This document shows positions 9,901 to 20,204 of a stretch of 64,000 bases of DNA, piece by piece. Position 1 is the first letter of the stretch. Each line of letters starts with the position of its first letter. This DNA comes from Mesorhizobium onobrychidis (GTDB lineage Bacteria > Pseudomonadota > Alphaproteobacteria > Rhizobiales > Rhizobiaceae). The translations under genes were made by a program, and so were the position numbers. Below the pieces are notes generated by a model. That model ran no database searches. It saw only the letters and a program-made list of their open reading frames with translations, and was not told the origin of the DNA. The DNA lies in NCBI RefSeq assembly GCF_024707545.1, contig NZ_CP062230.1, positions 163,228 through 227,227 of the forward strand. Direction: 5' to 3'.

Positions 9901-11384
9901 TTTCGGCGGGATTGCTCCACCTGCTCAACCGCCTGGCGCACCGTGCGCTCTGGAATTCCGATTTCAGCTGCGAGCTTGGCTGCATTGAATTCTCGTTGAC
10001 GACGGCTATTCCGTTCCGTTTCGTCCTCGATCAGATTGAGCAGCCAGTCGGGCAAACTGGCTTCTTGCCCCGCCACGTTCACCGCTTCGGCTCCAGGCTG
10101 TTCGCTCGCCCCGGTCCGTTGATCCGAGCCGGAAAATGTCCAGTGCGTTTCCCCAGCCAAGAAAGGGTCGCCACTGGCGTCCCATTGCGTCCACACGGCA
10201 TCGCCGAAGAGCTTCGTCCCAAACCGATCGAGCAGGCTTCCGGCCGGCACCACACTTGCCTTCGATGCGGCGGCTCGCAATATCGCCTCGGATCCCATGC
10301 GGAACATCGGCGGCATCTCGACAGGCATGTCGGGAGCGGCGGTTCCGAATCTCGACGCGCTCAAGATCTTAAGTGCCGTAACATCCGACGAGTCTGGCAG
10401 CAGGCGTTCGAGATTTCCCAGCACTTCGTTTCGCAGTGGCTGCTCACCGCTTGGGTCCGCAAACAGAGAATAAGCTCCGATCAACCCGAGCATCGGGTTC
10501 TGAAATTTTCCGGAGAGCGCCTCCCTGCGCAGGTCGCGCGGCAGAAGGTCCAGCCCGCCTTCAAGTCCGGCAAGTGCCGCATCCATGGCAGCGGTAAGAC
10601 GGCTCTCCGGATCAAAGCCATTTCCTCTAGGCGCAAGGAAAAAACTCGCCGCCGCAAGATTTGGGGTCCCGCCGGACGGAATGAACAGTTGGCTGTCCCA
10701 CCGGCCGAAGACGTGGATCGGCATCACACGGTCGATATTGCCTCGATGCGCGAGCAAATAGCAGCCGGGCTGAACTCGCGCCGAGAATGCCACCCAGCCG
10801 TCGCTCACGTTCCTCGCAGTTACCCCCGCACCAAAGGAGGTAACCAAACTGCCGTCGCTGCGATGGAGCGTCATCTGTTGAGACGGATCCTTCAGATTAC
10901 TCCGCTCTCTGCTCTCGGTTCTAAAGAAAATAAACAAGCGAGATGCGTTGGCCCCGGCATTGAAGATTTTGTCGGCGGCGCCAGTGGCCTTCTTGCTGAA
11001 TTCAGCGGCCGTGTACGAATAGTATTCATGAGCCGTACTTGTATCAAACGTTGGCACCGCGGAGGTACGCAAAGGCTCTTCATAGAGTTCTTCTGACGCG
11101 CCAGTGTGGCGAATAACCCTTTCAAAGCTTTCGCCGCCCCGGAGAACCCGCGCGGTATAGAGGCCGGCCGGGACATTAGCCCTCACTTCCCCGTACCCTT
11201 CGGCGTTCACATTGTCCCATCCGTCGAGGAGGATGATCTTGCTGTGCCCGGACGGTGTGTTCAGGTCGCCCTGCACATGCACCGTCACGACCAGAGGAAA
11301 CGATTGCGGTTGCGATACCCGCCGGGAGCGTGACGTGCGGCGCGTCGAGACGCGAGCGCCAGAGCGTGGCTTAGAAGGTGACAT
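6927..11384 (-). CDS. trypsin-like protease fused to phospholipase D domain, 1485 residues
   Basis: The ATG at 11384 overlaps the caspase stop by 14 nt and gives 1485 residues; the frame is open further upstream but that part lies inside the caspase gene. Domains in order: a beta-rich N-terminal region (about 30-240), an alpha-helical middle, a chymotrypsin-fold protease at about 610-840 (His658 in TNAHV, Asp717 in LDIALL, Ser804 in PGNSGS), an unrecognised region, and a C-terminal PLD pair. The second PLD half has a full HxKx4D motif (HTKGILID, His about 1390) and GSQNW. The first half has HIKVAVWSD, in which the Asp is shifted by one, and SSGNW. PLD enzymes cleave phosphodiesters of lipids or nucleic acids. 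No signal peptide is visible. Its C-terminus resembles that of the PLD protein at 47038-49518. Confidence 0.88.
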   Translation of the reverse strand: MSPSKPRSGARVSTRRTSRSRRVSQPQSFPLVVTVHVQGDLNTPSGHSKIILLDGWDNVNAEGYGEVRANVPAGLYTARVLRGGESFERVIRHTGASEELYEEPLRTSAVPTFDTSTAHEYYSYTAAEFSKKATGAADKIFNAGANASRLFIFFRTESRERSNLKDPSQQMTLHRSDGSLVTSFGAGVTARNVSDGWVAFSARVQPGCYLLAHRGNIDRVMPIHVFGRWDSQLFIPSGGTPNLAAASFFLAPRGNGFDPESRLTAAMDAALAGLEGGLDLLPRDLRREALSGKFQNPMLGLIGAYSLFADPSGEQPLRNEVLGNLERLLPDSSDVTALKILSASRFGTAAPDMPVEMPPMFRMGSEAILRAAASKASVVPAGSLLDRFGTKLFGDAVWTQWDASGDPFLAGETHWTFSGSDQRTGASEQPGAEAVNVAGQEASLPDWLLNLIEDETERNSRRQREFNAAKLAAEIGIPERTVRQAVEQVEQSRRNISTTNRSRRAVQAGRAISGRGEGAFMEPAQRYLELLRRKVATIKGTEGPNFESAPPHEAQPETGGLESGHPEVASLEAVILWHRPVLWIRRDEVERNFTFTDPNDRSSPEILKLLEQRRDILTPALPAIGRIELDNNAEYEWVGTGWVLATDLDSDIVVTNAHVGHKFAQRSGAGFVFRRGTRDFGRPQSARIDFREEIEDGPPREFVVTDVIWISDDEVLDIALLRVALKAGEDRLSGPIRLAVEAPAPGRNVAVIGYPGDDSRSYDAEKFVQLFGRVFGKKRLAPGRVTAPHQWGLTHDCSTLPGNSGSVVLDIETGKALGLHYSGSMFRANYAVPATELARIVRERPWKIVAVDTPRPSLLVDPASPAATQSPPGSGSIANAGAVDSGQIGLTSDSSLKIVVPLEISVRLGTPALPGGARQQLGPNGTGAPSTAPVSSNPDPKVVETAAASVRKHLTGDKAILSVKADYLFRDGLVTDDLGVIVGVRPDASVDPATYGLPPKFNGVEIAVEFADPETVVAELMAVSREAFGGRQAGYRRDLGDPRFNLNPVTDQMTITLHVSPEAGWPVLQQFLTQHTYNQFTVGMYHMTAPHVVKAIKDIASRARTRITLTLDRQRADAEFPDDTEGQTKKNDIPESKTLDELEQIAESRFKWAGASLGGQGLFPTAYHIKVAVWSDRSGSTVSDKAFWLSSGNWQSSNQAPIDRPISEIEALTWDDVAAYNREWHAVVEHAGLAHTFRNHLEQDYVDNDEAARTEAFVPELPHILVPLEEAPRRPARFRAFPPKVLSGEIMVQPLLTPDNYPEVVASLIANAQERVLIENQSFSLWTEVNDTPAHFLKIADAVRQQQRAGLDVRIIFRSIRGSEKETIRRLKKFGIKTDPEHLRYFGTCHTKGILIDDGVAILGSQNWTAAGTGPNRDASLVIWNREANAYFAELFEYDWAQVASNRTHAESAFPSPLTIVPAGVETPVPKGYRRVSIAEYLGET

Positions 11385-12384
11385 CGTTGAAACCTGGCAC
11401 TGGCTGAAATCGAAAGTTGTACTGAGTCCCCGTTCCGATTTCTGTGAGGCAGTAGAGCCCAGGCCGGAGCCCAAGCGTCCACGGAGCCGTCGTCACATCC
11501 GCTTGATGCACGGGCGTGAGATCGGGATCCTCCAGCAGAATCTGGCCCTGGCGCGCTGCAGAAAATCGGATGGTGCAATTGGCGATCGGCTTTGCCGACC
11601 CGAACAACGTGTGGCCGGGCAAATCGGACGGAACCTGCGCAATTTGTTTGTGATTACTTGCTTTTGCCACTAGCTGTACATTTTTCTCCAAGTACTCTTG
11701 GAGGGCCGCAGCAGTAACACCGCCGGCAGGTCGCGCAGCCGCGCCTGACAGCGCCGCAAGCAGGACCTCAGTGAAATGTCCGCGCACCTCGTCATCTGTC
11801 GTGTCGGGTGCTTCAAACGCCGTGTCTCCAAACTCGGTAGCGTAGCCGATTAGGTGGCGTTTGGCGCCGGCGCCATCGACCGGTACTGCACAGCCGAGTT
11901 CGGACGCGCGTCCGATCACGCCGCCCTGCCGGATCCGGCAGCAGTCAAGAAAGACGATGACCTCCCGAAACGGGGAGCATTGCTTCAAGTATTCTAGGTA
12001 TTGGTGCGAGCTTAGCGCGGCGTGCCGCCGCATGCCTGACCAGTTGGCAAGACAAAGCGCTACATTGTGGGTATCCATAGACAGACCGTGACCGCTAAAA
12101 TAGAAGTACAAGCGTTCGGCGGGGCCGCCTGCTGCTGCTGCCGCTGTCACGATCCGCTCCAGCGCGTTGTCTATTTCTTCGTGGATTGGACGAACAGGAT
12201 TGTCGCTTGAGACGATAAGCTCGCAGTTGGCAGGATCGAGCCCGCCGCCAATAGTTGTGTCACATAGCCAGTCCTTGAATCGTGTCGCGTCCCTGACGGC
12301 CCCCTGCAACGTTCGGCGGGAGCCGTAGCCAGGATAGTCGTTGATCCCGATCACTAGCGCGTAGTGAGTTGGCCGCTTAGGCAT
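11371..12384 (-). CDS. caspase-like (peptidase C14 / metacaspase) protein
   Basis: The 337-residue protein begins with a caspase-fold p20-like domain: ALVIGINDYPGY at residues 9-20, His99 in FYFSGHG, and the Cys in FLDCC (Cys149 by alignment with the D-x-C of metacaspases) at residues 145-149. Both catalytic residues are therefore present. After about residue 240 a small beta-rich C-terminal domain follows (motifs TIRFSAARQGQ and RPGLYCLTEIG). The start lies 6 nt after the hydrolase stop and the end overlaps the trypsin-PLD start by 14 nt, so the gene is the middle of a coupled set. Prokaryotic caspase homologues often act in regulated proteolysis and abortive-infection type responses. The trigger here is unknown. 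Confidence 0.92.
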   Translation of the reverse strand: MPKRPTHYALVIGINDYPGYGSRRTLQGAVRDATRFKDWLCDTTIGGGLDPANCELIVSSDNPVRPIHEEIDNALERIVTAAAAAGGPAERLYFYFSGHGLSMDTHNVALCLANWSGMRRHAALSSHQYLEYLKQCSPFREVIVFLDCCRIRQGGVIGRASELGCAVPVDGAGAKRHLIGYATEFGDTAFEAPDTTDDEVRGHFTEVLLAALSGAAARPAGGVTAAALQEYLEKNVQLVAKASNHKQIAQVPSDLPGHTLFGSAKPIANCTIRFSAARQGQILLEDPDLTPVHQADVTTAPWTLGLRPGLYCLTEIGTGTQYNFRFQPVPGFNDVTF

Positions 12385-12390
12385 CGATCA

Positions 12391-13827
12391 TCAAGCCGCA
12401 ATAATCGCCTTCAGGCTTTCCAACGTTGGAACATCGTCGTCGAAATCCCCATGCGAGGTTGAAGTGCTCGTGAGCCCCCCCACGGTGTCGTCCGTAACTG
12501 AAAGGACTCTGTGATTGCTTCCCTCAGCGCTTAGCCACGTTGCAATTTCCACGAGGTCAGCCGCGCCGTACGGCGGTTGTCCCGTAAGATGCCGCGCAAG
12601 GCCTGCCAGCGGAGCGTCGGCCTCCCCCTCCAGCACCCCGGAAATGAAATACAGCAGGGAGCGCGTGTAGACGCCGGGCACGAGTTGATCCTTGACTTCA
12701 AACGCATCCGCCATGGTGAACATGCGGAACGCCGCGTAGCGCTCGGGCTGGGAAACAATCTCCTGGAGAAACAGCCCGGTCGTACATGCGGGTGCGAGGA
12801 ATATGACGTTTCGAATCGATATTGTGACGTGACGTTGCGCCGCCGCGCGGAACATATGGCAGATGGCAATTGCGCCGGCGCTGTGGCCGACGACGTCGAC
12901 CGTCAGTTCTGAATGGGCCGCCTGGTACGCGGCAAGCTTGTCGAGAAAATATGCCCCAACATGTGAGTCTTCGTTGATCGGAGTCTGGTTGGCGGCCCAC
13001 ATTCCAGCACCGACATCTTTCATGCCGGACCAGACCCATGCGCCGAAATCAGCGAGGTAAAGCTCACGCAAGACTTCTTCCACCACAGTTGGATAGAGAC
13101 CGTGATCGCGTTCGCGCACAAACCGCATGATTGAGGCGTAGGCCACTTTCGCGAGCAGTTTCACGAACACCCCCAGCTCGAGCAAACCTTTGGCCCGCCC
13201 GGTGCCTTGCTGACCGATATCCGGCGCCAGGAACTCCGTTTCGGCCTGACCACTTTCGATGAATTCCGGGAAGTTGTCAGCCTCGAGCGTCTCCTCGAGG
13301 CTCAGCTCAATGTCGCCCCTCTCCGCCTCGACATCAGCCTCCGTCATGAGGCGCGCATTCCCACGTGCTCCTGGATCGAAACGGTCGAACTTGTCGATGC
13401 GTGCAAGCTCCACTTCGATTTCCGACATCGCCATCGCTTCGCCAGGACCCTTGCCTCCGATCCCGCCGCCGAGCCGTTTCGACACTTCACGCAGGACGTA
13501 AGCGACGAGCTTCTGGAACAGCTTTGTCTTGTGAATTCTGGTCAGATTGCGCGTGATTGTTTCCACCAATCCGGTTTCCCAGATGATGGTCACCGGGTGG
13601 CTCCCAGCTGCCTCATAGACAGGCGCAAGCTTGCGGGCGATTGCCAGCCCTGAACCCTCATCGATCAAGCCGCCATGAAAATGAATCGCGAGCTTGTTAC
13701 GGGGATCGCGGCTAAGTTGCGCAAAAATGGCGTCAATGTCGGCGGATCGCGTTTGAATGTTTCCGCTACGTCGAAATGTTCCGCCAGGGCCGACATTTGC
13801 GTAGTTAAGCGCGCTGAATGACGCCAC
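12391..13827 (-). CDS. alpha/beta hydrolase (lipase-like)
   Basis: GTG start at 13827 with GGAG 9 nt upstream; 478 residues. Residues 46-60 (LAIHFHGGLIDEGSG) look like the first strands and oxyanion region. The nucleophile elbow VVGHSAGAI has Ser316, followed by a fold-typical VIFLAPAC strand. Asp and His candidates lie in the last 60 residues (SVTDDT and SHGD). An acidic insertion at about 130-215 separates the first strands from the catalytic part. No signal peptide. It is the first gene of a four-gene coupled block with the caspase, the trypsin-PLD fusion and the V8-like protease, which suggests a lipid- or ester-cleaving activity linked to proteolysis. Confidence 0.82.
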   Translation of the reverse strand: MASFSALNYANVGPGGTFRRSGNIQTRSADIDAIFAQLSRDPRNKLAIHFHGGLIDEGSGLAIARKLAPVYEAAGSHPVTIIWETGLVETITRNLTRIHKTKLFQKLVAYVLREVSKRLGGGIGGKGPGEAMAMSEIEVELARIDKFDRFDPGARGNARLMTEADVEAERGDIELSLEETLEADNFPEFIESGQAETEFLAPDIGQQGTGRAKGLLELGVFVKLLAKVAYASIMRFVRERDHGLYPTVVEEVLRELYLADFGAWVWSGMKDVGAGMWAANQTPINEDSHVGAYFLDKLAAYQAAHSELTVDVVGHSAGAIAICHMFRAAAQRHVTISIRNVIFLAPACTTGLFLQEIVSQPERYAAFRMFTMADAFEVKDQLVPGVYTRSLLYFISGVLEGEADAPLAGLARHLTGQPPYGAADLVEIATWLSAEGSNHRVLSVTDDTVGGLTSTSTSHGDFDDDVPTLESLKAIIAA

Positions 13828-14343
13828 GTTTGCTCACTCCGGAAACGCCGCGCCTGCCGCGGACCATTGTGCAAGCTTAGATCAGAACAAATCCCCCGGA
13901 CCAATGAGTGAACAGTAATGCACTCTTTGCGTCCGCTTCACAATGCAGTCACTATTTTAATTTTTGTTATAATTTGTCGATGTCTAAATCGTCGAAAGAT
14001 AGTGCGTCAGAACGTTCCATAACTTAGCTGGCGAATAGCATCGGCCGCGCATCCCAGGGAAAAGCCAACAAATACAATAACGTACCACCATATTATGCTT
14101 TCGGCAGGCTACGTCGGCGGGACGCATGAGCGCTTACGAAATGAGCCCGGAGTCTCGATCGCGGCCCGAACGCGTCAGTTATCTGCCGGTGGACATCAGA
14201 CGAAGATTGCAGCCGGCTGTCGAGGGACATGTCGATCGCAAGCGCGGCAACTGGAGAAGGTTGGTTTCCAGCGCCCTTCCCTCTGCCAGTGCAGCCGCGC
14301 AACTGGTCTCCAAATCTTGGCGTAGCCGCTGAGACAAACGCTA
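13828..14343. other. upstream region of the hydrolase-caspase block, no supported gene
   Basis: The part next to the GTG start is AT-rich (13950-14000) and holds a TATAAC on the minus strand (13966-13971) that could be a -10 element, without a good -35. A 68-codon plus-strand frame at 14126-14332 looks weakly coding but has no family. The stretch ends at the left inverted repeat of the IS630 element, whose insertion separates this block from genes further right. Confidence 0.4.
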
Positions 14344-14355
14344 GAGCACGTCCTG
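14341..14355 (+). repeat. left 15-bp terminal inverted repeat of the IS630 element with target TA
   Basis: CTAGAGCACGTCCTG is an exact inverted copy of 17717-17731. The internal TA (14342-14343) is the duplicated TA target typical of IS630 elements. Confidence 0.9.
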
Positions 14356-14717
14356 TGATCGATGAATCGATTGTGATGTGACGACGGCGTTCGGTACTGA
14401 TTCAACATCCACTTCGATGGAGGTGGATGATGGGAAAAGCACTGAGCGGGGATCTTCGGTCGCGGGTCTTGAAGGCTTCGGAGGAGGGCATGTCGGCGCG
14501 GCAAGCGGCGGCGCGGTTCGGCGTGGGAGTGTCCAGCGCGATCCGCTGGATTGCGCGGGCGAAGATCGGTGAACTGGGGCCACGCCCGCAGGGTGTCGAT
14601 ACCGGATCAATACTCCCCAGAAGTGCCGTTTGAATCTTCCCCAGTTTAGCGTTGCCGCCGGTCTTCCGGGGCGCGCCCCGGAGGACCGGCGGCACGTCAT
14701 CACCGATACTGCTCTCG

Positions 14718-16879
<2,162 letters not shown>

Positions 16880-17716
16880 TTGGGGAATTTTACTTCGGCA
16901 CTTTTGGGGAAATTTCACCCGGTATTGACACAGGGCCGCCGCCGCGCCTCCAGCCTCGATGCGCATGAAGCCTTCATCTTCGGGCTGATCGAGGAGCGCA
17001 AGGACATCACGCTGAACGAGATGGTGGAGCGGCTCGTCGCCGAGCAGTTGGTGCGGATCAGCCGCAGCGCCTTGAGCGCCTGGCTTCGCGGCCACGGCTG
17101 GACATTCAAAAAAAGTCCGCGCACGCACTGGAGCAGGATCGCCCCGACGTCCTGAAGCGGCGCCGGGACTGGTTCGACGGCCAGCGCGATTTCGATCCGG
17201 CGAAGCTCGTGTTCATCGACGAGACCGGCTTGTCGACCAAGATGGCCCGCTTGCGCGGAAGGGCGCCGCGCGGCGAGCGCTGCCGGGCCGGCGTGCCGCA
17301 CGGCCACTGGAAGACCACGACCTTCACCGGAGCGCTGCGGCTGACAGGCATGACCGCCCCCTTCGTCTATGACGGCGCCATGAACGGCAACGTCTTCCTC
17401 GCTTATGTCGAACAGGTGCTGGTCCCGACGCTCACGCGGGGCGATGTCGTCGTGATGGACAACCTACCGGCGCACAAGGCCGCCGGCATTCGCAACGCGA
17501 TCGAGGCTGCAGGCGCGAGCCTGCTCTACCTGCCGCCCTACAGTCCCGACTTCAATCCCATCGAAAACGCCTTCGCCAAGCTCAAGGCACTACTGCGGGC
17601 AAAGGCCGAAAGGACAATCGCCGCACTGTGGGACACAGTCGGCGCGCTTCTCGACCTCTTTACCCCAGCCGAATGCGCCAACTACTTCAAGGCCGCAGGA
17701 TATGACCCGGATTAAA

Positions 17717-17731
17717 CAGGACGTGCTCTAG
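17717..17731 (+). repeat. right 15-bp terminal inverted repeat of the IS630 element with target TA
   Basis: CAGGACGTGCTCTAG is the exact reverse complement of 14341-14355; TA at 17729-17730. Confidence 0.9.
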
Positions 17732-19389
17732 ATGCTCCTTTGGCCTCTATCTCTCCCAAAGGCATGCAATACAAGTCCCGGTCTGGTTCGAACATTGAGG
17801 CCGGAAATCTGCCTGACAACGAGTGCGTAGAAGAGGAGGGATGATGCCGATCCAGCCCATCTGCCTCTCGCCAATTGCACCAATCCTAGGCCGCCGAACA
17901 CAAGCGCAATGTATGGATTGTTGAGAATTCGAAGGGCGCCGAAGGCATTCCAGAAATTTTCGGTGGCAGGACCGAATACATTGCCCTGCGTTGCCCTATA
18001 GGCGCCGAGACCGATCAAGCCAATTGCGGCGGCTCTGCTGCGTTCGCCAATCCTGATCGTATCGACATCGATGTGGCCGAGGGTCAGCGTTCCCGTCTTG
18101 TCGAAGCAAACGACCCGCGCTGCCGCAAGCGTCTCGACAGCATCCAGCTTGCGGATCAGAACACCTTCACGACGCAGTTTCTCGATGCCAAGAGCAAAGG
18201 TGGTCGTCGCCACCATCGGCAGACCTTCAGGGACTGCTGCGACGGCAACAGACATCGCCGAGCGGGCCATCTGGAGGAGACCGATGCCGCGCAGCCAGCC
18301 TAAAGAGAAAAGGACTGCGCAAGTGCCCAATGTCAGCCAGCCGAGCCGCTGTCCGAGGTTCTTGAGCTCCCTTTGGAGCGGCGTTTCAGGGGCGAAAGTT
18401 GCGCCGACCAGCCGCTGTATTCGTCCCGCTTGCGTGAGCGAACCTGTTGCCACCACGATCGCGCGCCCGCCGCCTCCAGTCACGATAGTTCCGCGATAGA
18501 TCATGTTTGAACGGGACCCAAGAGGCACGTTCACCCGTTCGATAGCACCCACAGTCTTCTGAATGGGTGGGCTTTCGCCCGTCAGCAGGGCTTCACTAAT
18601 TGTTAAAGCCTCCTCATTCAGCAGACGCGCATCGGCCGGAACAACGTCTCCCCGTTGCACCGTAAGAACGTCCCCGGGAACGATCTGCTGAACTGGGACA
18701 GTGGCAATGACGCCTTCGCGCATAATCTGGGCGGTTTGGGGCCCCTTCGCTCCCAAACTTTGGATCGTCCGTTCCGCACGGCTTTCGGTTTGGTAGCCGA
18801 TGACGGCATTCAAGCCGACAACTGCGAGAATCACGGCGGCTTCGAATGCGCCGCCGGTGAGAATGGAGACCGATGCGGCACCAAGAAGCATCGCGACCGG
18901 CAAGCTTTGAAATTGGTCCGCAAGAATGCTCGCGCGCGACCGTGGCTGAATGTTTTCGAGGATGTTGGGGCCGGTGCTTGCCAACCGCCGCCGAGCTTCA
19001 TCTCCTGGCAGGCCGGCGTCTGCCGAAGCCTCCAGCTTGAAACACGATTGTTTTGGCGAAAGCGTATGCCACTCCGGCCCGGCATCGGGCATCTCGCCCG
19101 GTGTAATGATCTCACCTCGCAATAAAGCTGCGAGATAGTCGATGATGGAATCAAGGCCTGACGTTGCGTCAAATTGGACGACGACATTTCCGGTCAGATC
19201 GCTGGCGGTGATGCTGGACACGCCAGGCGCCGCGTGGCCTCCCCGCTCCAGCAGAGTCTTGACTGAAACTGAGCCTTGCAATCCGCCGATTTTCAGCCTG
19301 GCCCGACCCGGGACTGATGTATGGATCCGGGTAATGGACACGGCGCTGCGACTATTGGACGACTCGGGATTCCCCGACTCGGCATGCAT
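17728..19389 (-). pseudogene. P-type cation ATPase with internal deletion
   Basis: The 553-codon frame begins with an N-terminal region containing HTSVPGRARLKI, a cation-ATPase N-terminal domain (GPNILE), the actuator segment (LLTGESPPIQK), the membrane helix motif VPEGLP and the phosphorylation motif DKTGTLT at about residue 430. A full enzyme needs a further 350-450 residues with the nucleotide-binding domain and the GDGxND hinge; these are absent. The frame jumps to about 80 residues resembling a C-terminal membrane part and then runs into the IS630 end. An internal deletion of roughly 1 kb is the simplest reading. Such ATPases move metal or alkaline-earth cations; this copy cannot hydrolyse ATP. 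Confidence 0.8.
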
Positions 19390-19504
19390 CGCGCGGTACC
19401 CTCGAGCTGACCGTTATATCCAACTCCACCGCGTGGGCTGGCGGGGGCAGAACGACTCTGCCCGCGGTGGATTCATCTAGACTAAAGAAGAGAGTATTTA
19501 CCCC

Positions 19505-19804
19505 GGCGTTGCTGGCGTCGCGATAGGCCTTGTAGGGTTTGATGTCGTCGGCCCACACCGATGCGCGGATGAAGGTTTAGCGGTCGACGTCCTCGCGTGT
19601 ACCATCCGGCTTTTTGGGCTCCGCAGCGAGCCATGTGCCATAGTCGGGATTGAGCTTGATCAGCCGGCTTGCCTCTGCTCTGGCTCCCGGCGTGGTTTGC
19701 TCCCAGGCCATGGCCGCGATGCGCATATGGCCGCCGTCCCACAAAGCCGCGGCCGGGGCCGACCAGATGGTCAGAATCATTAAGACAGCAAGCAAATTGC
19801 GCAT
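19505..19804 (-). pseudogene. S1/P1 nuclease, N-terminal fragment with an in-frame stop
   Basis: From the ATG at 19804 the frame encodes a signal peptide (MRNLLAVLMILTIWSAPAAA) followed by LWDGGHMRIAAMAW, the zinc-binding Trp/His N-terminus of S1/P1 nucleases. A TAA at about 19577 interrupts the frame, which continues in frame with TFIRASVWADDIKPYKAY, also a family motif. Homology ends near 19505 and the remaining two thirds of the enzyme are missing. S1/P1 enzymes are secreted zinc nucleases for single-stranded nucleic acids. Together with the ATPase remnant it marks a decayed zone. Confidence 0.75.
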
Positions 19805-20204
19805 GATCGCCTGCCATTCCAATCCAATCAAAGCACCGAAATGCCAAGGTCACTCAGCTCGGCATCGATGAAATATTTTCGATGCCACTGTCGTTGGAGA
19901 GGCCGATCGCAACAAGTGGAATTTCGACGTCGGAGCAAAACATTCATACGACGACGCGACACTCGACGATCACAAAACCCATATCAACTTTGCAGCGACC
20001 GCGTAGCGTCCTCGCCCGATGATGTACATTGACGAGCACGGCATGATCACACGGGGCGGGCCGGCGTGGCCAAGCAGCTCCACATGCCGGCGACCAAGTG
20101 AGCTGACGCTAGGCGTTCGATGCGGATTGGTCCATCGTCATCAAGATCGGCACGGCCGAGTATGCCGCTGTCTCGGGTCGACGGGCCGCGGCTTGCACCG
20201 TCCT
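19805..20204. other. intergenic region downstream of the second giant gene
   Basis: No frame with a recognised family or ribosome binding site. The stretch separates the stop of the 2600-residue gene from the nuclease remnant and probably contains rearranged sequence. No strong terminator hairpin was found. Confidence 0.4.
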
